This document shows, one piece after another, positions 1 to 11,686 of a stretch of DNA of 64,000 nt. The notes beneath the pieces were generated by a model. It worked only from the letters and a program-made list of their open reading frames with translations, was not told the DNA's origin and did not search any database. Source of the stretch: Ancylobacter polymorphus (GTDB lineage Bacteria; Pseudomonadota; Alphaproteobacteria; Rhizobiales; Xanthobacteraceae); the NCBI RefSeq assembly GCF_030813495.1, contig NZ_JAUSUI010000004.1, positions 310,001 through 374,000 of the forward strand. Direction: 5' to 3'. Positions within the stretch are counted from its first letter, which is position 1, and each line of letters opens with the position of its first letter. The translations under genes and the position numbers were made by a program.

Positions 1-54
1 CGCACCGCGCATCGCAAGCTGTTCGGCACCAAGCCGCGCGGGGGCGCCCGGTGA
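1..54 (+). CDS. C-terminal end of an upstream gene (partial)
   Basis: An open frame enters from the left edge and ends at a TGA at 52-54. The visible tail reads RTAHRKLFGTKPRGGAR. It overlaps the GTG start of the next gene by four bases (GTGA), the usual arrangement of translationally coupled genes, so the two probably share an operon. Seventeen residues are too few to identify the protein. Confidence 0.6.
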   Translation, partial: RTAHRKLFGTKPRGGAR

Positions 55-1109
55 AGCTGCTGGTCCTGCGCGACAAGAAGCCGGGGCATTTCAACCAGGC
101 GGAAGGTGTCGCGCTGGCCATCGAACGGCTGGCCCCGACGGAGGTGACGCGGCTCGACATCCGCCCGACATGGTTCGCCCATGATGATGTGCGCAAATTC
201 ATCATGCGCCGCTATGGCCGCGACGCCGGCAGATGGCTGCGCTCCATGTATGCCATCGAGGCGTCGACCCTGGAGAAGCCGGATGTCATCGTCGGTTCCG
301 GCCGGCCGACCATCGCCGCCGGCATTCTGCTGAGCCGGTTCTTCGGCGGCGTGCCCTTCGTCTATTCCGGCGGCATCGGCGGCTACGACACGCGCGAGGT
401 CAGCCTGATGATCGTCGCCTCGCCGCGCGCCGCCGGCAATCCGCGTTCGGCTTGGGCGCCGATCCCCTCCATCGTCGATCCCGCCGACTATCCCGCCCCG
501 CGCCGGCTTTCGACGCTTGCCGACCTGAAGGGCGCCGACATCGCGCTGCTGGTCGGCGGCACCGCCTATCGCAAGGAATGGCCGGCGGGTGAGTGGGACG
601 CGCTGCTGCGGCTGGTGCGCGACGTGGCGCGCGAATATGGCGTGCGCTGGCGGGTCACCACCTCGCGCCGCACGCCGGACGAGGTCGGGGCGCGCCTCGC
701 GGCGCTGGCGGGGGAGGGCGTGCTCGCCGAGTTCATCGACTACCGCACCGCCGGGCCGGGCTCGGTGCGGGCGCTGTTCGGCGCCGATGCGGTGGCGGTC
801 ACGGAAGATTCGATGAGCATGCTGGTGGAAGGGCTCACGGCGCAGCGGCCGGTGATCGGCCTGCGCTCGGCCAAGGTGCATGACGGCTATGCCAGCGAGG
901 CGATTTCCGCCTGGGCGGCCAAGAGCTGGGCCGCGCCGTCCTTCGCGCCGAGCCTCGCCATCCTGCCGCTCGGCACGGTGAATGCGGACCAGTTCGCCCG
1001 CACCCTGGTCACGCTGGAGCCGCCGACGCTGGATGTGCGCGGCGCGATCGCCGCTCTCATCGCTCCGGTGCTCGGGCTGGCTCAGAACCGCGACCACACG
1101 TCTTCATAG
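51..1109 (+). CDS. ELM1 family protein (DUF1022)
   Basis: This 352-residue protein has the features of the bacterial mitochondrial-fission ELM1 family. It has an N-terminal VLRDKKPGHFNQAEG segment, a central VGSGRPTIAAG motif near residue 82 and a C-terminal half containing TEDSMSMLVEGL. The fold is glycosyltransferase-like, and the bacterial function is not established. The GTG start is chosen because it falls exactly at the conserved N terminus and overlaps the previous stop codon. The 3' end overlaps the convergent glycosyltransferase gene by 28 bases. The neighbouring glycosyltransferase makes a role in envelope glycan synthesis plausible, but this is inference. Confidence 0.85.
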   Translation: MKLLVLRDKKPGHFNQAEGVALAIERLAPTEVTRLDIRPTWFAHDDVRKFIMRRYGRDAGRWLRSMYAIEASTLEKPDVIVGSGRPTIAAGILLSRFFGGVPFVYSGGIGGYDTREVSLMIVASPRAAGNPRSAWAPIPSIVDPADYPAPRRLSTLADLKGADIALLVGGTAYRKEWPAGEWDALLRLVRDVAREYGVRWRVTTSRRTPDEVGARLAALAGEGVLAEFIDYRTAGPGSVRALFGADAVAVTEDSMSMLVEGLTAQRPVIGLRSAKVHDGYASEAISAWAAKSWAAPSFAPSLAILPLGTVNADQFARTLVTLEPPTLDVRGAIAALIAPVLGLAQNRDHTSS

Positions 1110-2158
1110 ACGGCGTTGATCCGCCGCGCCTCGGTCTCGATCGAGTGGTTGTCGACGACATGGCGGCGGGAGGCTTCGGCCATCGCCGCGCGGGCGGTCT
1201 CGTCCCGCTGCACGAAGGCCGCCACCGCCTCGGCCATGGCCGGGACATCGCCGGGCGGGATGATGGCGCCGGTGTGGCCCTCGACCACCAGTTCCTCGAA
1301 GGCGCCGACGCGGGTGGCGACGACCGGCACGGCGCAGGCCATCGCCTCCAGCGGGGTGACGCCAAAACCCTCCCAGCGCTGGGGCGCGACATAGAGGTCG
1401 AGCGCCCGGTACCAGCGGGCAATGTCCGAGGTGGCGACCTCGCCGGGGAAGAGGATGCGGTCCGTGAGGCCGGCCTTTTCCACCTTGGCGCGCTGCTCGG
1501 CGAAGAAGGCGGTATGCGCCCCCGTCGCCCGCCCCAGCACCACGCCGCCCCAGCCGGGATGGTCGGGCAGCACGCGGATCAGCGCATCGACGAACACGTC
1601 GGTGCCCTTCTGCGCGCGGATGCGGCCGAAGCAGCCGATCATATTGAGGTTCTCGGGCAGGCCCACGGCGCGCCGCGCCGCTGGCTTGTCGGGCGCGGGG
1701 GCGAAACTGCCCATGTCGATGCCGTGGTGGATGACGGTCGAGGCGCGCTTGAGATAGTCGGCGGTCTTGGCGGAGGTCGATATCACCGCGTCCATGCGGG
1801 CGATGAGGAAGCGGCTCCAGCGCGTGTGCCGGCGCTGCGAGGCGGAGGTGAAGACCAGCGCCAGCCGCATCCGCAGCACATCGCGCAGCACCACGCCGCC
1901 GAGCATTTCGACATTGCGGCGGGCGTGCCAGATGCGGCAGGGCCGGCGCGCCGGCCGGCCCCAGAAGTGGCGGAACATGCCGAGGCCGATGCGCGGCACA
2001 TGCGCCGCGAGGCCCGGACCGAAGGCGGCGATGCCGACCTCGCGCGCCTGGTAGGGCAGGACGCGCTCAAGGGTGGAGGTGACACCGGAGAGGCGGCGCT
2101 TGAAATTCGGCGCCACGACTTCGAGCCGGGCCGGTTCGATCGCCGCCTTCTCCGTCAT
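1082..2158 (-). CDS. glycosyltransferase family 4 protein
   Basis: A 358-residue GT-B fold glycosyltransferase. The C-terminal nucleotide-sugar-binding half contains the GT4 signature EGFGVTPLEAMACAVPVVA, with its two glutamates eight residues apart. Before it lies an IGCFGRIRAQKGTD segment typical of the start of the second Rossmann domain. The start at 2158 (MTEKAAIEP) is preferred; the frame is open further upstream but that stretch lies opposite greA and looks like shadow sequence. The gene follows greA by 17 bases on the same strand and is probably cotranscribed with it. The acceptor is unknown; an LPS-core or other envelope glycan is a guess. Confidence 0.85.
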   Translation of the reverse strand: MTEKAAIEPARLEVVAPNFKRRLSGVTSTLERVLPYQAREVGIAAFGPGLAAHVPRIGLGMFRHFWGRPARRPCRIWHARRNVEMLGGVVLRDVLRMRLALVFTSASQRRHTRWSRFLIARMDAVISTSAKTADYLKRASTVIHHGIDMGSFAPAPDKPAARRAVGLPENLNMIGCFGRIRAQKGTDVFVDALIRVLPDHPGWGGVVLGRATGAHTAFFAEQRAKVEKAGLTDRILFPGEVATSDIARWYRALDLYVAPQRWEGFGVTPLEAMACAVPVVATRVGAFEELVVEGHTGAIIPPGDVPAMAEAVAAFVQRDETARAAMAEASRRHVVDNHSIETEARRINAVYEDVWSRF

Positions 2159-2175
2159 GTCAGGCCTTGCCGCGA

Positions 2176-2649
2176 TCAGGCGAAGCGGACGGCGGCGATC
2201 TCGTAGGAGCGGGCGCCCTTGGGCGTCACCACTTCCACCGACGAGCCGAGCTTCTTGCCGATCAGCGCACGGGCCATGGGCGAGGAAATGGAGATGCGGC
2301 CGGCCTTGGCATCGGCTTCCATGTCGCCGACGATCTGCCACACGCGCTCTTCCTCGGTGTCCTCGTCAATGAGCTTGACGGTGGCGCCGAACATCACGGT
2401 GTCGCCGGTGAGCTTGGCGACATCGATGATCTCGGCGCGCGACAGCTTGTCCTCGAGCTCGGCGATGCGGCCCTCATTGAGCGCCTGCTGCTCCTTGGCG
2501 GCGTGGTACTCCGCATTCTCGGACAGGTCGCCATGGGCGCGCGCTTCCGAGATCGCCTCGATGATGCGGGGACGATCCACCTGCTGGCGGCGCTTGAGTT
2601 CGTCTTCCAGTGCGGCATGGCCGCCGGCGGTCATCGGAATCTTGTCCAT
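2176..2649 (-). CDS. greA: transcription elongation factor GreA
   Basis: A 157-residue protein of the normal GreA length. The N-terminal coiled coil carries the acidic tip ([19 protein letters not shown]), which reaches the RNA polymerase active site and stimulates cleavage of backtracked RNA. The C-terminal FKBP-like domain ends in [16 protein letters not shown]. It lies 146 bases downstream of carB on the same strand. The carB-greA order is common in alphaproteobacteria. Confidence 0.98.
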   Translation of the reverse strand: MDKIPMTAGGHAALEDELKRRQQVDRPRIIEAISEARAHGDLSENAEYHAAKEQQALNEGRIAELEDKLSRAEIIDVAKLTGDTVMFGATVKLIDEDTEEERVWQIVGDMEADAKAGRISISSPMARALIGKKLGSSVEVVTPKGARSYEIAAVRFA

Positions 2650-2795
2650 TGGTCTGTTCTTGACCTCCCAAAAGCAAAGGAAGCCCCCGCGGGTGTTCCA
2701 TCGGGGCCATCTGCCTCAACGAAACGCCCGCGCGGGCTTGGTCCGGTCTTCCGTGAACCCGAGGCGCCGTGAGGCGCCGTCGGGCCCGGTCCGGG

Positions 2796-6116
<3,321 letters not shown>

Positions 6117-6152
6117 CGGATCCCGTGCGGCTCGCGCATTGGTCCGGGCGCA

Positions 6153-6183
6153 CGAAAAAGGACGCGTTGTGCGACGCGTCCTT
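6153..6183 (-). terminator. intrinsic terminator or attenuator in the carB leader
   Basis: Read on the minus strand, a perfect 10-bp stem (AAGGACGCGT / ACGCGTCCTT, six-base loop) runs into a five-T tract. It lies between the cupin gene and carB, and the T tract ends about 35 bases before the carB start codon. There is no room for a full promoter between hairpin and carB, so transcripts must pass through it. It is either an inefficient terminator of the cupin gene or an attenuator of carB. Confidence 0.75.
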
Positions 6184-6308
6184 GGGCGGACCCGGATTGA
6201 ACTTTCTGGGCGAGGTCACGCCCCGCAATTGGGGGCTTCCCTTAAACCAGATTCCCTCGGGGGGGAAGAGTTGAGTCGGGAGGTAGCCCTGCGCGCCGCG
6301 CGCAGCGC

Positions 6309-6806
6309 TCATCCCTTCCACAGACGGGTGAGCGCGCCCTGGGCCCCCTCGGCCGGATCACTGACCGGCAGGGGCACCCGCGCGATGGCCTCGCGCGCGC
6401 GGCCGAGCGAAGCGGCGTCGGGCTTTTCGATCGCGTAATCCTGCCCGGGCGGGTAGGCGCCGACGATGACAAGATCGGGGCTGGCGGACATCCGTTTATG
6501 GCCGGTGCCGGCGGGCAGCACCAGCACATCGCCGGCTGCCAGTTCCAGTTCCGCCCCGCCGTCGCCACCAATGAGAAGACGCGCCGAGCCGCGGGCCAGC
6601 GCCAGCGCTTCATGCGCGGTAGAGTGGAAGTGATGGAAATCGAACACGCCGTCCCGCCAGCGGCAGTCCCAGCCATTTTCCGTGAGGCGCCGCTCGATGT
6701 CGTCGGCATTGGCAGGCAGGGCGGCGCGGTAGATCAGGACCGGAAGTGTCGGGTTGTTCGGCACGCCGCCGGACGGCGGGAACAGGCGGGCTTCGGGAAC
6801 GGTCAT
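6309..6806 (-). CDS. cupin domain protein (YjlB-like)
   Basis: A 165-residue single-domain cupin. The metal-binding region reads FDFHHFHSTAHEALAL, followed by a conserved LELAAGDVLVLPAGTGHKRM stretch, the two cupin motifs in order. Sequences of this kind are often annotated YjlB; the reaction is unknown. The start at 6806 (MTVPEARLF) fits the domain boundary; the frame remains open upstream but only as antisense of the next gene. It sits between the repair cassette and carB on the same strand, and its terminator is probably the hairpin at 6153-6183. Confidence 0.8.
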   Translation of the reverse strand: MTVPEARLFPPSGGVPNNPTLPVLIYRAALPANADDIERRLTENGWDCRWRDGVFDFHHFHSTAHEALALARGSARLLIGGDGGAELELAAGDVLVLPAGTGHKRMSASPDLVIVGAYPPGQDYAIEKPDAASLGRAREAIARVPLPVSDPAEGAQGALTRLWKG

Positions 6807-6861
6807 GGCGATCTCCGGTCTGGCCAGATTCAACCGCCGCCCGGGCGACCCGGTTCCCCGC

Positions 6862-8343
6862 TCACGCCGCTTCCGCCAGCGCCTTCGCCGCCGCGAGATC
6901 GCCGACGAAGGCGGCATAGGCCGCGTTGCGGGCGCTCTCCTCCGGCAGCCGCAGCAGATAGGAGGGGTGGACGGTGAGATAGCCCGCATGCGCGCCCAAT
7001 TGGCGTGGGCCGCGTTCGCGCGTCACCGCCAGTGCCTTGCCGGTCAGCGCCAGCGCCGCCGTGCCGCCGAGCGCGACGACGAGGCGAGGGCGGACGAAAT
7101 CCAGCTCCTTTTCCAGCCACCAGCGATAATGTTTCACCTCGCTGGCGGTCGGCTTCTGGTGCAGGCGGCGCGTGCCGCGTGGCACGAATTTGAAGTGCTT
7201 GACCGCATTGGTGAGATAGACCGCCTCGCGGCTCAGCCCGGCCTCGGCCATAGCCTTCATCAGCAATTGCCCGGCCGGGCCGACAAAGGGGCGTCCCTCT
7301 TCATCCTCCTGGTCGCCCGGCTGCTCGCCCACCAAGGCGAGCCGCGGGTGGAGCGGCCCTTCGCCCAGCACGGCACGGGTGCCGCCGGCGACGAAGGCGG
7401 GCGAGGCGGCGATGAGGGCGTTCAATGCCTCAAGGCTGCTTGGTGCCTGCTGCGCCATCGCCGCCACCGCCTTTTGCGGGTCGCGCTTGCGCGGCGCGGC
7501 GGCCTCGCGGGCCAGCATCTCGGCGACGCGGGCGGGGGCCTGTTCGAGCAGCGCGGGGATGAGGCGGGCCTCGGGGAGATTCGGCCAGTATTTCCTAGGC
7601 ATCTCGGTCCTCATCATCGACGGGTTGGCGCGAGCCGGGTTGAAGGCGCTGGCGTAATAGGCGAGCCAGCCTTCCTCGAAGCCGTCGCCTTCCGGCAAGG
7701 TGGGCCGGCTTGCGGGCGGGCCGAAGGCGAGAATGTGGTCCTTCCAGCCCACCGTCCCGTGCGGGGTGAGAATCACCCAGTCCATGGCGGGGAAGCGGGT
7801 GCGGAAAAACGGCGCGGCGGCTTCCAGGATGAAATGCTCCGGCTCGAACCAGGCGAGGTAGCGCTCGCGCCCGTTCACCGTGCCCAGCGCCTTGAAGCGC
7901 ACGAAAGCGTGCATCTTGTGGATGTCACGGCGCACCGCCTTCGCCATGCGCCCGAGACGATGCACCAGCGGGTCGGCCGGATTGTCGGCCAGTTGCCGCT
8001 CGCCCCGCGTCACGCGCCAGATCAGCGTGTAGAGCAGGGCGAAGCGCGCGGGATCGCTGTGGCAGAGCACGAGATCGGCCAGCGCCGCGACCGCGCGCGG
8101 CAGCGCGAGGGCCGGCGCCTCGCCGGACGCGATCCCCGGCCCGGGGCTGCCGAACAGGTCGGCGTTGCCGCCCTCCATAGCCGGCTCGTCCGGGCCGGCC
8201 ATCCGCCAGACCACGCGCGCCGGCGGCACCTCTGCCGCCACCAGCGCCCGCACGGCGGTGCGGAAACCCGCGCGGTCGGTGCCGTAGCGCAGCGCCACCT
8301 CGCGGATGTCGCCCGGCGTGCCGCGCGCCGCCGCCACGCTCAC
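6862..8343 (-). CDS. UdgX family uracil-DNA-binding protein with N-terminal DUF4130 domain
   Basis: A 493-residue two-domain protein. Residues 1-270 resemble the putative DNA-repair domain TIGR03915/DUF4130, with HKMHAFVRFK near 142. Residues 325-485 form a family-4-type uracil-DNA glycosylase domain with the UdgX-specific motif GEQPGDQED (339-347) and the C-terminal HPSYLLR motif (459-465). UdgX proteins bind uracil in DNA and form a covalent bond through a histidine in a KRRIH loop. Here the loop reads TRRLHQKP with the histidine kept (about 395). The GTG start at 8343 overlaps the stop of the radical SAM gene by four bases, so the pair is translationally coupled. A longer in-frame reading upstream is antisense-type shadow sequence and was discarded. 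Confidence 0.9.
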   Translation of the reverse strand: MSVAAARGTPGDIREVALRYGTDRAGFRTAVRALVAAEVPPARVVWRMAGPDEPAMEGGNADLFGSPGPGIASGEAPALALPRAVAALADLVLCHSDPARFALLYTLIWRVTRGERQLADNPADPLVHRLGRMAKAVRRDIHKMHAFVRFKALGTVNGRERYLAWFEPEHFILEAAAPFFRTRFPAMDWVILTPHGTVGWKDHILAFGPPASRPTLPEGDGFEEGWLAYYASAFNPARANPSMMRTEMPRKYWPNLPEARLIPALLEQAPARVAEMLAREAAAPRKRDPQKAVAAMAQQAPSSLEALNALIAASPAFVAGGTRAVLGEGPLHPRLALVGEQPGDQEDEEGRPFVGPAGQLLMKAMAEAGLSREAVYLTNAVKHFKFVPRGTRRLHQKPTASEVKHYRWWLEKELDFVRPRLVVALGGTAALALTGKALAVTRERGPRQLGAHAGYLTVHPSYLLRLPEESARNAAYAAFVGDLAAAKALAEAA

Positions 8344-9554
8344 GCGAACAGCTCCAGCTGGCGTGCCGGCGGGGCGAGACGGGCGCGCAGATCGGCACGG
8401 TCGGTGAGTTTGAGTGGGTGATTGTCGGCGGTGATAAGGAAGGCGCGCGCCCGCTTCACCCCGGTGCTGAGGCGGGCGATGTCGTCGAGCGTCAGCCTTG
8501 TCTGGCGCCGGGCGCGCAGGATGCGCTCCACCGCGCGGGCGCCCAGGCCGGGAACGCGCAGCAGCGCCTCGCGGTCGGCGGCGTTCACATCGACCGGAAA
8601 CTGCTCGCGGTGCTTCAGCCCCCAGGCGAGCTTGGGGTCGATGTCGAGATCGAGCATGCCGCCCGTGCCGCCAGCGGCGATCTCGTCGACGGAGAAGCCA
8701 TAGAATCGCAGCAGCCAGTCCGCCTGGTAGAGCCGGTGCTCGCGGCGCAGTGGCGCGGCCTTCACCGGCAGCACGCGGCTCGCCTCGGGAATGGGACTGA
8801 AGGCGGAGTAGTAGACGCGCTTCAGACCATAGCCGCCATAGAGACCGGCGCTGGTCTCCAGCACCGCCGCATCGGTGGTGGAATCGGCGCCGACGATCAT
8901 CTGCGTGCTCTGGCCGGCGGGGGCGAAGCGGCGCTTTTCCGCGCGCGCCTCGGTGATGCGCTCCTGCATCTGGCCCATCGTCGCCTTGATGCTTGGGGCG
9001 TCCTTTTCCGGCGCCAGCGCCTTCAGGCTGATATCGGAGGCGAGCTCGACATTTACCGAAAGCCGGTCCGCCCACAGCCCGGCCTGCTCCACCAGCCAGG
9101 GGCTGGCCTCGGGAATGGCCTTGAGATGGATATAGCCGGCGAAACCATGCTCCTGCCGCAGCCGCCGGGCGACGAGCATCATCTGCTCCATCGTGTAGTC
9201 GGGCGAGCGGATGATGCCGGAAGAGAGGAACAGTCCCTCGATGTAGTTGCGCTTGTAGAAGCCCAGCGTGATCGCCACCACTTCCTCGACGCTGAACCGC
9301 GCCCGCCGCACATTGGAGGAGCGCCGGTTGATGCAATAGGCGCAGTCGAACAGGCAGTAATTGGTCAGGAGGATTTTCAGCAGCGACACGCAGCGCCCGT
9401 CCGGCGTGTAGGAATGGCAGATGCCCATACCGGTGGTCGAGCCGATGCCGTCCTTCTCCGCCTTGCGGCCGCGCGCGCCGGAAGAGGCGCAGGAGGCATC
9501 ATATTTGGCGGCGTCGGCGAGAATGCCGAGCTTGGTCCTCAGAGTGTCATCCAC
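8340..9554 (-). CDS. putative DNA modification/repair radical SAM protein
   Basis: A 404-residue radical SAM protein of the TIGR03916 type. The 4Fe-4S/SAM motif CLFDCAYC is at residues 67-74. A helix-hairpin-helix DNA-binding region lies near residues 310-345 (DREALLRVPGLGARAVERIL). This family almost always travels with the DUF4130-UdgX protein, as here, and a DNA-damage role is inferred from that partnership; the chemistry is not known to me. The GTG start has a strong Shine-Dalgarno sequence, GGGAGGA, seven bases upstream. A LexA-overlapped promoter lies at 9571-9603. Confidence 0.9.
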   Translation of the reverse strand: MDDTLRTKLGILADAAKYDASCASSGARGRKAEKDGIGSTTGMGICHSYTPDGRCVSLLKILLTNYCLFDCAYCINRRSSNVRRARFSVEEVVAITLGFYKRNYIEGLFLSSGIIRSPDYTMEQMMLVARRLRQEHGFAGYIHLKAIPEASPWLVEQAGLWADRLSVNVELASDISLKALAPEKDAPSIKATMGQMQERITEARAEKRRFAPAGQSTQMIVGADSTTDAAVLETSAGLYGGYGLKRVYYSAFSPIPEASRVLPVKAAPLRREHRLYQADWLLRFYGFSVDEIAAGGTGGMLDLDIDPKLAWGLKHREQFPVDVNAADREALLRVPGLGARAVERILRARRQTRLTLDDIARLSTGVKRARAFLITADNHPLKLTDRADLRARLAPPARQLELFA

Positions 9555-9570
9555 GTGGAATTCCTCCCAC

Positions 9571-9603
9571 GTTCACTGTATGTTCTCGGTTTGATCGTAT
9601 CAA
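9571..9603 (-). promoter_or_regulatory. SOS promoter: LexA box over the -10 of the radical SAM-UdgX operon
   Basis: On the minus strand TTGATA (9598-9603) and TACAGT (9575-9580) are separated by exactly 17 bases, giving a sigma-70-type promoter. The alphaproteobacterial LexA operator GAAC-N7-GAAC (GTTC at 9571-9574 and 9582-9585 on the plus strand) covers the -10 completely. Transcription would begin near 9568, about 14 bases before the GTG start. This geometry predicts LexA repression and SOS induction. Confidence 0.85.
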
Positions 9604-9686
9604 CCCGCCAAAAATACCGTCGCCTGTTCCGCCGTTGGTGAACAGCGGCGCATTCCTGATGCGGGCGAGGCCCATGCCCGCGCCAT

Positions 9687-9718
9687 GACCCTCGCCGGCG
9701 CGGCGGCCGGCGAGGGTC
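9687..9718 (-). terminator. hairpin downstream of carA
   Basis: A perfect 13-bp stem (9687-9699 with 9706-9718, six-base loop GCGGCG) starts 16 bases after the carA stop codon. There is no T tract, so it is either a Rho-assisted end or an RNA-stabilising hairpin. Confidence 0.5.
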
Positions 9719-9733
9719 GGCGCAGGCGGCGCG

Positions 9734-10936
9734 TCACGCCGCCTTGTTCTTGGCGATCAGCTCGACGAAGCGGTCGAACAGATAGTGGCTGTCCTGCGGG
9801 CCGGGGCTGGCTTCCGGGTGGTACTGCACCGAGAACACCGGCTTGTCGGTCAGCGCGATGCCGGCATTGGAGCCGTCGAACAGCGAGACATGGGTTTCGG
9901 TGGCGCTGGCCGGCAGGCTGTCGCGGTCGACCGCGAAGCCGTGATTCATCGAGGTGATTTCGACCTTGCCCGTGGTCATGTCCTTGACCGGGTGGTTGGC
10001 GCCATGATGCCCTTGGTGCATCTTCACCGTGCGCCCGCCGACGGCGAGGCCGATCATCTGGTGCCCGAGGCAGATGCCGAAGGTCGGCACGCCGCGATCG
10101 ATGATCTCGCGGATGACCGGCACCGCATATTCCCCCGTCGCCGCCGGGTCGCCGGGGCCGTTGGAGAGGAACACGCCATCGGGCTGCAGCGCCAGGATCT
10201 CCTCCGCCGTGGCGGTGGCGGGCACCACCGTCACCTTGCAGCCGGCGCGGGCGAGCAGGCGCAGAATGTTGCGCTTGATGCCGTAATCGACGGCGACGAC
10301 ATGGTGCGCCGGGGCGGTCTGCTGGCCATAGCCCTGCGGCCAGCTCCAGGTGGTCTCGTCCCAGGTGAAGCGCTGGGCGGTGGTCACCATCGGCACCAGG
10401 TCCATGCCCTCCAGCCCCGGCCAGGCGGCGGCTTCCGCCTTCAGCGCGGCGAGGTCGAACTGGCCGTTCGGCGCATGGGCGATCACCGCGTTCGGCATGC
10501 CGCCGTCGCGGATCAGCGCGGTCAGCGCCCGGGTGTCGATGCCGGAGATGGCGATGATGCCGCGCGCCTTCAGCCAGGCGTCGAAATGCCGGGTGGCGCG
10601 GTAGTTCGACGGATCGGTGATGGCGGAATGCAGCACCACGCCGCGCACACCGGAGGCGCCGGCCATGGAGACGGTTTCCACGTCTTCCTCATTGGTGCCG
10701 ACATTGCCGATATGGGGGAAGGTGAAGGTGATGATCTGCCCGGCATAGGACGGATCGGTCAGCACTTCCTGATAGCCGGTCATGGCGGTGTTGAAGCAAA
10801 CTTCGCCCACCGCGTGCCCCGTGGCGCCGAGGCCGAAGCCTTCGAGGACCGTGCCATCGGCCAGGACGAGGACGGCGGTCGCGACCGGTTCGGCCCACAC
10901 GTCATCGCCGGAGTGCTGTTCAGCGCTACCGTTCAT
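9734..10936 (-). CDS. carA: carbamoyl-phosphate synthase small (glutaminase) subunit
   Basis: A 400-residue class I glutamine amidotransferase subunit that releases ammonia from glutamine for CarB. The N-terminal CarA-specific domain contains VGEVCFNTAMTGYQEVLTDPSYAGQI. The C-terminal glutaminase domain has the nucleophile motif GICLGHQ (cysteine near residue 290) and the catalytic YHPEA segment near the end. The length is normal for the family. Unlike the common carA-carB operon, carB lies 3.6 kb downstream on the same strand. Confidence 0.98.
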   Translation of the reverse strand: MNGSAEQHSGDDVWAEPVATAVLVLADGTVLEGFGLGATGHAVGEVCFNTAMTGYQEVLTDPSYAGQIITFTFPHIGNVGTNEEDVETVSMAGASGVRGVVLHSAITDPSNYRATRHFDAWLKARGIIAISGIDTRALTALIRDGGMPNAVIAHAPNGQFDLAALKAEAAAWPGLEGMDLVPMVTTAQRFTWDETTWSWPQGYGQQTAPAHHVVAVDYGIKRNILRLLARAGCKVTVVPATATAEEILALQPDGVFLSNGPGDPAATGEYAVPVIREIIDRGVPTFGICLGHQMIGLAVGGRTVKMHQGHHGANHPVKDMTTGKVEITSMNHGFAVDRDSLPASATETHVSLFDGSNAGIALTDKPVFSVQYHPEASPGPQDSHYLFDRFVELIAKNKAA

Positions 10937-10964
10937 TGATCTTGTTCCCTGTCATCGTGTGCCC

Positions 10965-10994
10965 TAATTAGTCCGTTGCCGCGCCGGATGCCAG
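10965..10994 (-). promoter_or_regulatory. possible carA promoter
   Basis: On the minus strand CTGGCA (10989-10994) and TAATTA (10965-10970) are 18 bases apart and lie about 30 bases before the carA start. The match to sigma-70 consensus is only fair. The divergent yqeY gene starts 253 bases from carA, and I see nothing else recognisable in that interval. Confidence 0.3.
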
Positions 10995-11189
10995 TCTCCA
11001 GGCTGCGTATCTGGCCCACGAATTGCGGATGGCTGCGCCCGGTTCCGGCGCGCGGCGCCCGTCGCGGAGGGGCGGCAACCGCCGGAGGGGGCTGAAACCC
11101 CGCGGGTGAAACATCCATTGGCGCGTGCGGCATGCGGTCCCGAATCGGGCGCAGATGCCGACTCGCGGATTTCAGGAAGGCTGGCCGAC

Positions 11190-11645
11190 GTGCTGCGCGA
11201 CGACATCAACACCTCGCTGAAAGAGGCCATGAAGGCCCAGGACAAGCGCCGCCTCGGCACGCTGCGCCTCGTCAATGCCGCGATCAAGGACCGCGACATC
11301 GAGGCGCGCGGCCATGGCAAGGACCCGCTCTCCGATGAGGAAGTGCTCGGGCTGCTGACCAAGATGATCAAGCAGCGCGAGGAATCGGCGAAGGTCTATG
11401 AGGAGGCCGGGCGCGTCGACCTCGCCACGCAGGAGCGTGAGGAGACCGTGATCATCCAGTCCTTCCTGCCGGTGCAGATGACCGAGGCCGAGGCGCAGGC
11501 CGCCATCGCCGCCGTCATCGCCGAGATCGGCGCCCATGGCCTCAAGGATATGGGCCGCACCATGGCGGCGCTGAAGGAGCGCCACACCGGGGTGATGGAT
11601 TTCGGCAAGGCGAGCAGCACGGTGAAGGCGCTGCTCACCGCCTGA
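11190..11645 (+). CDS. GatB/YqeY domain protein
   Basis: A 151-residue YqeY protein with LRDDINTSLKEAMKAQDKRR at the N terminus and QSFLPVQMTEAE in the middle, both typical of the family. YqeY resembles the tRNA-binding tail of the amidotransferase GatB; its function is not settled. The GTG start at 11190 is preferred because AGGAAGG lies nine bases upstream and because the protein then has the family length; an ATG at 11106 would add an unrelated extension. The gene usually lies just upstream of dnaG-rpoD, as here apart from the inserted azlCD. Confidence 0.9.
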   Translation: MLRDDINTSLKEAMKAQDKRRLGTLRLVNAAIKDRDIEARGHGKDPLSDEEVLGLLTKMIKQREESAKVYEEAGRVDLATQEREETVIIQSFLPVQMTEAEAQAAIAAVIAEIGAHGLKDMGRTMAALKERHTGVMDFGKASSTVKALLTA

Positions 11646-11664
11646 GCCGGCCTCCCGGCCGGCT
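11645..11664 (+). terminator. short hairpin after yqeY
   Basis: An 8-bp stem (AGCCGGCC / GGCCGGCT, four-base loop) begins on the yqeY stop codon, followed by a pyrimidine run. It may end the yqeY transcript, but azlC starts only 22 bases later, so read-through is also possible. Confidence 0.35.
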
Positions 11665-11686
11665 TCCCCTCGCGCGCGTTGGTGCC

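Noticed and set aside
9591..9603. TTGATCGTATCAA upstream of the radical SAM gene as an FNR/FixK box
   Set aside because: The arms are three bases apart rather than four (13 instead of 14 bases), and one half is already explained as the -35 of the SOS promoter.
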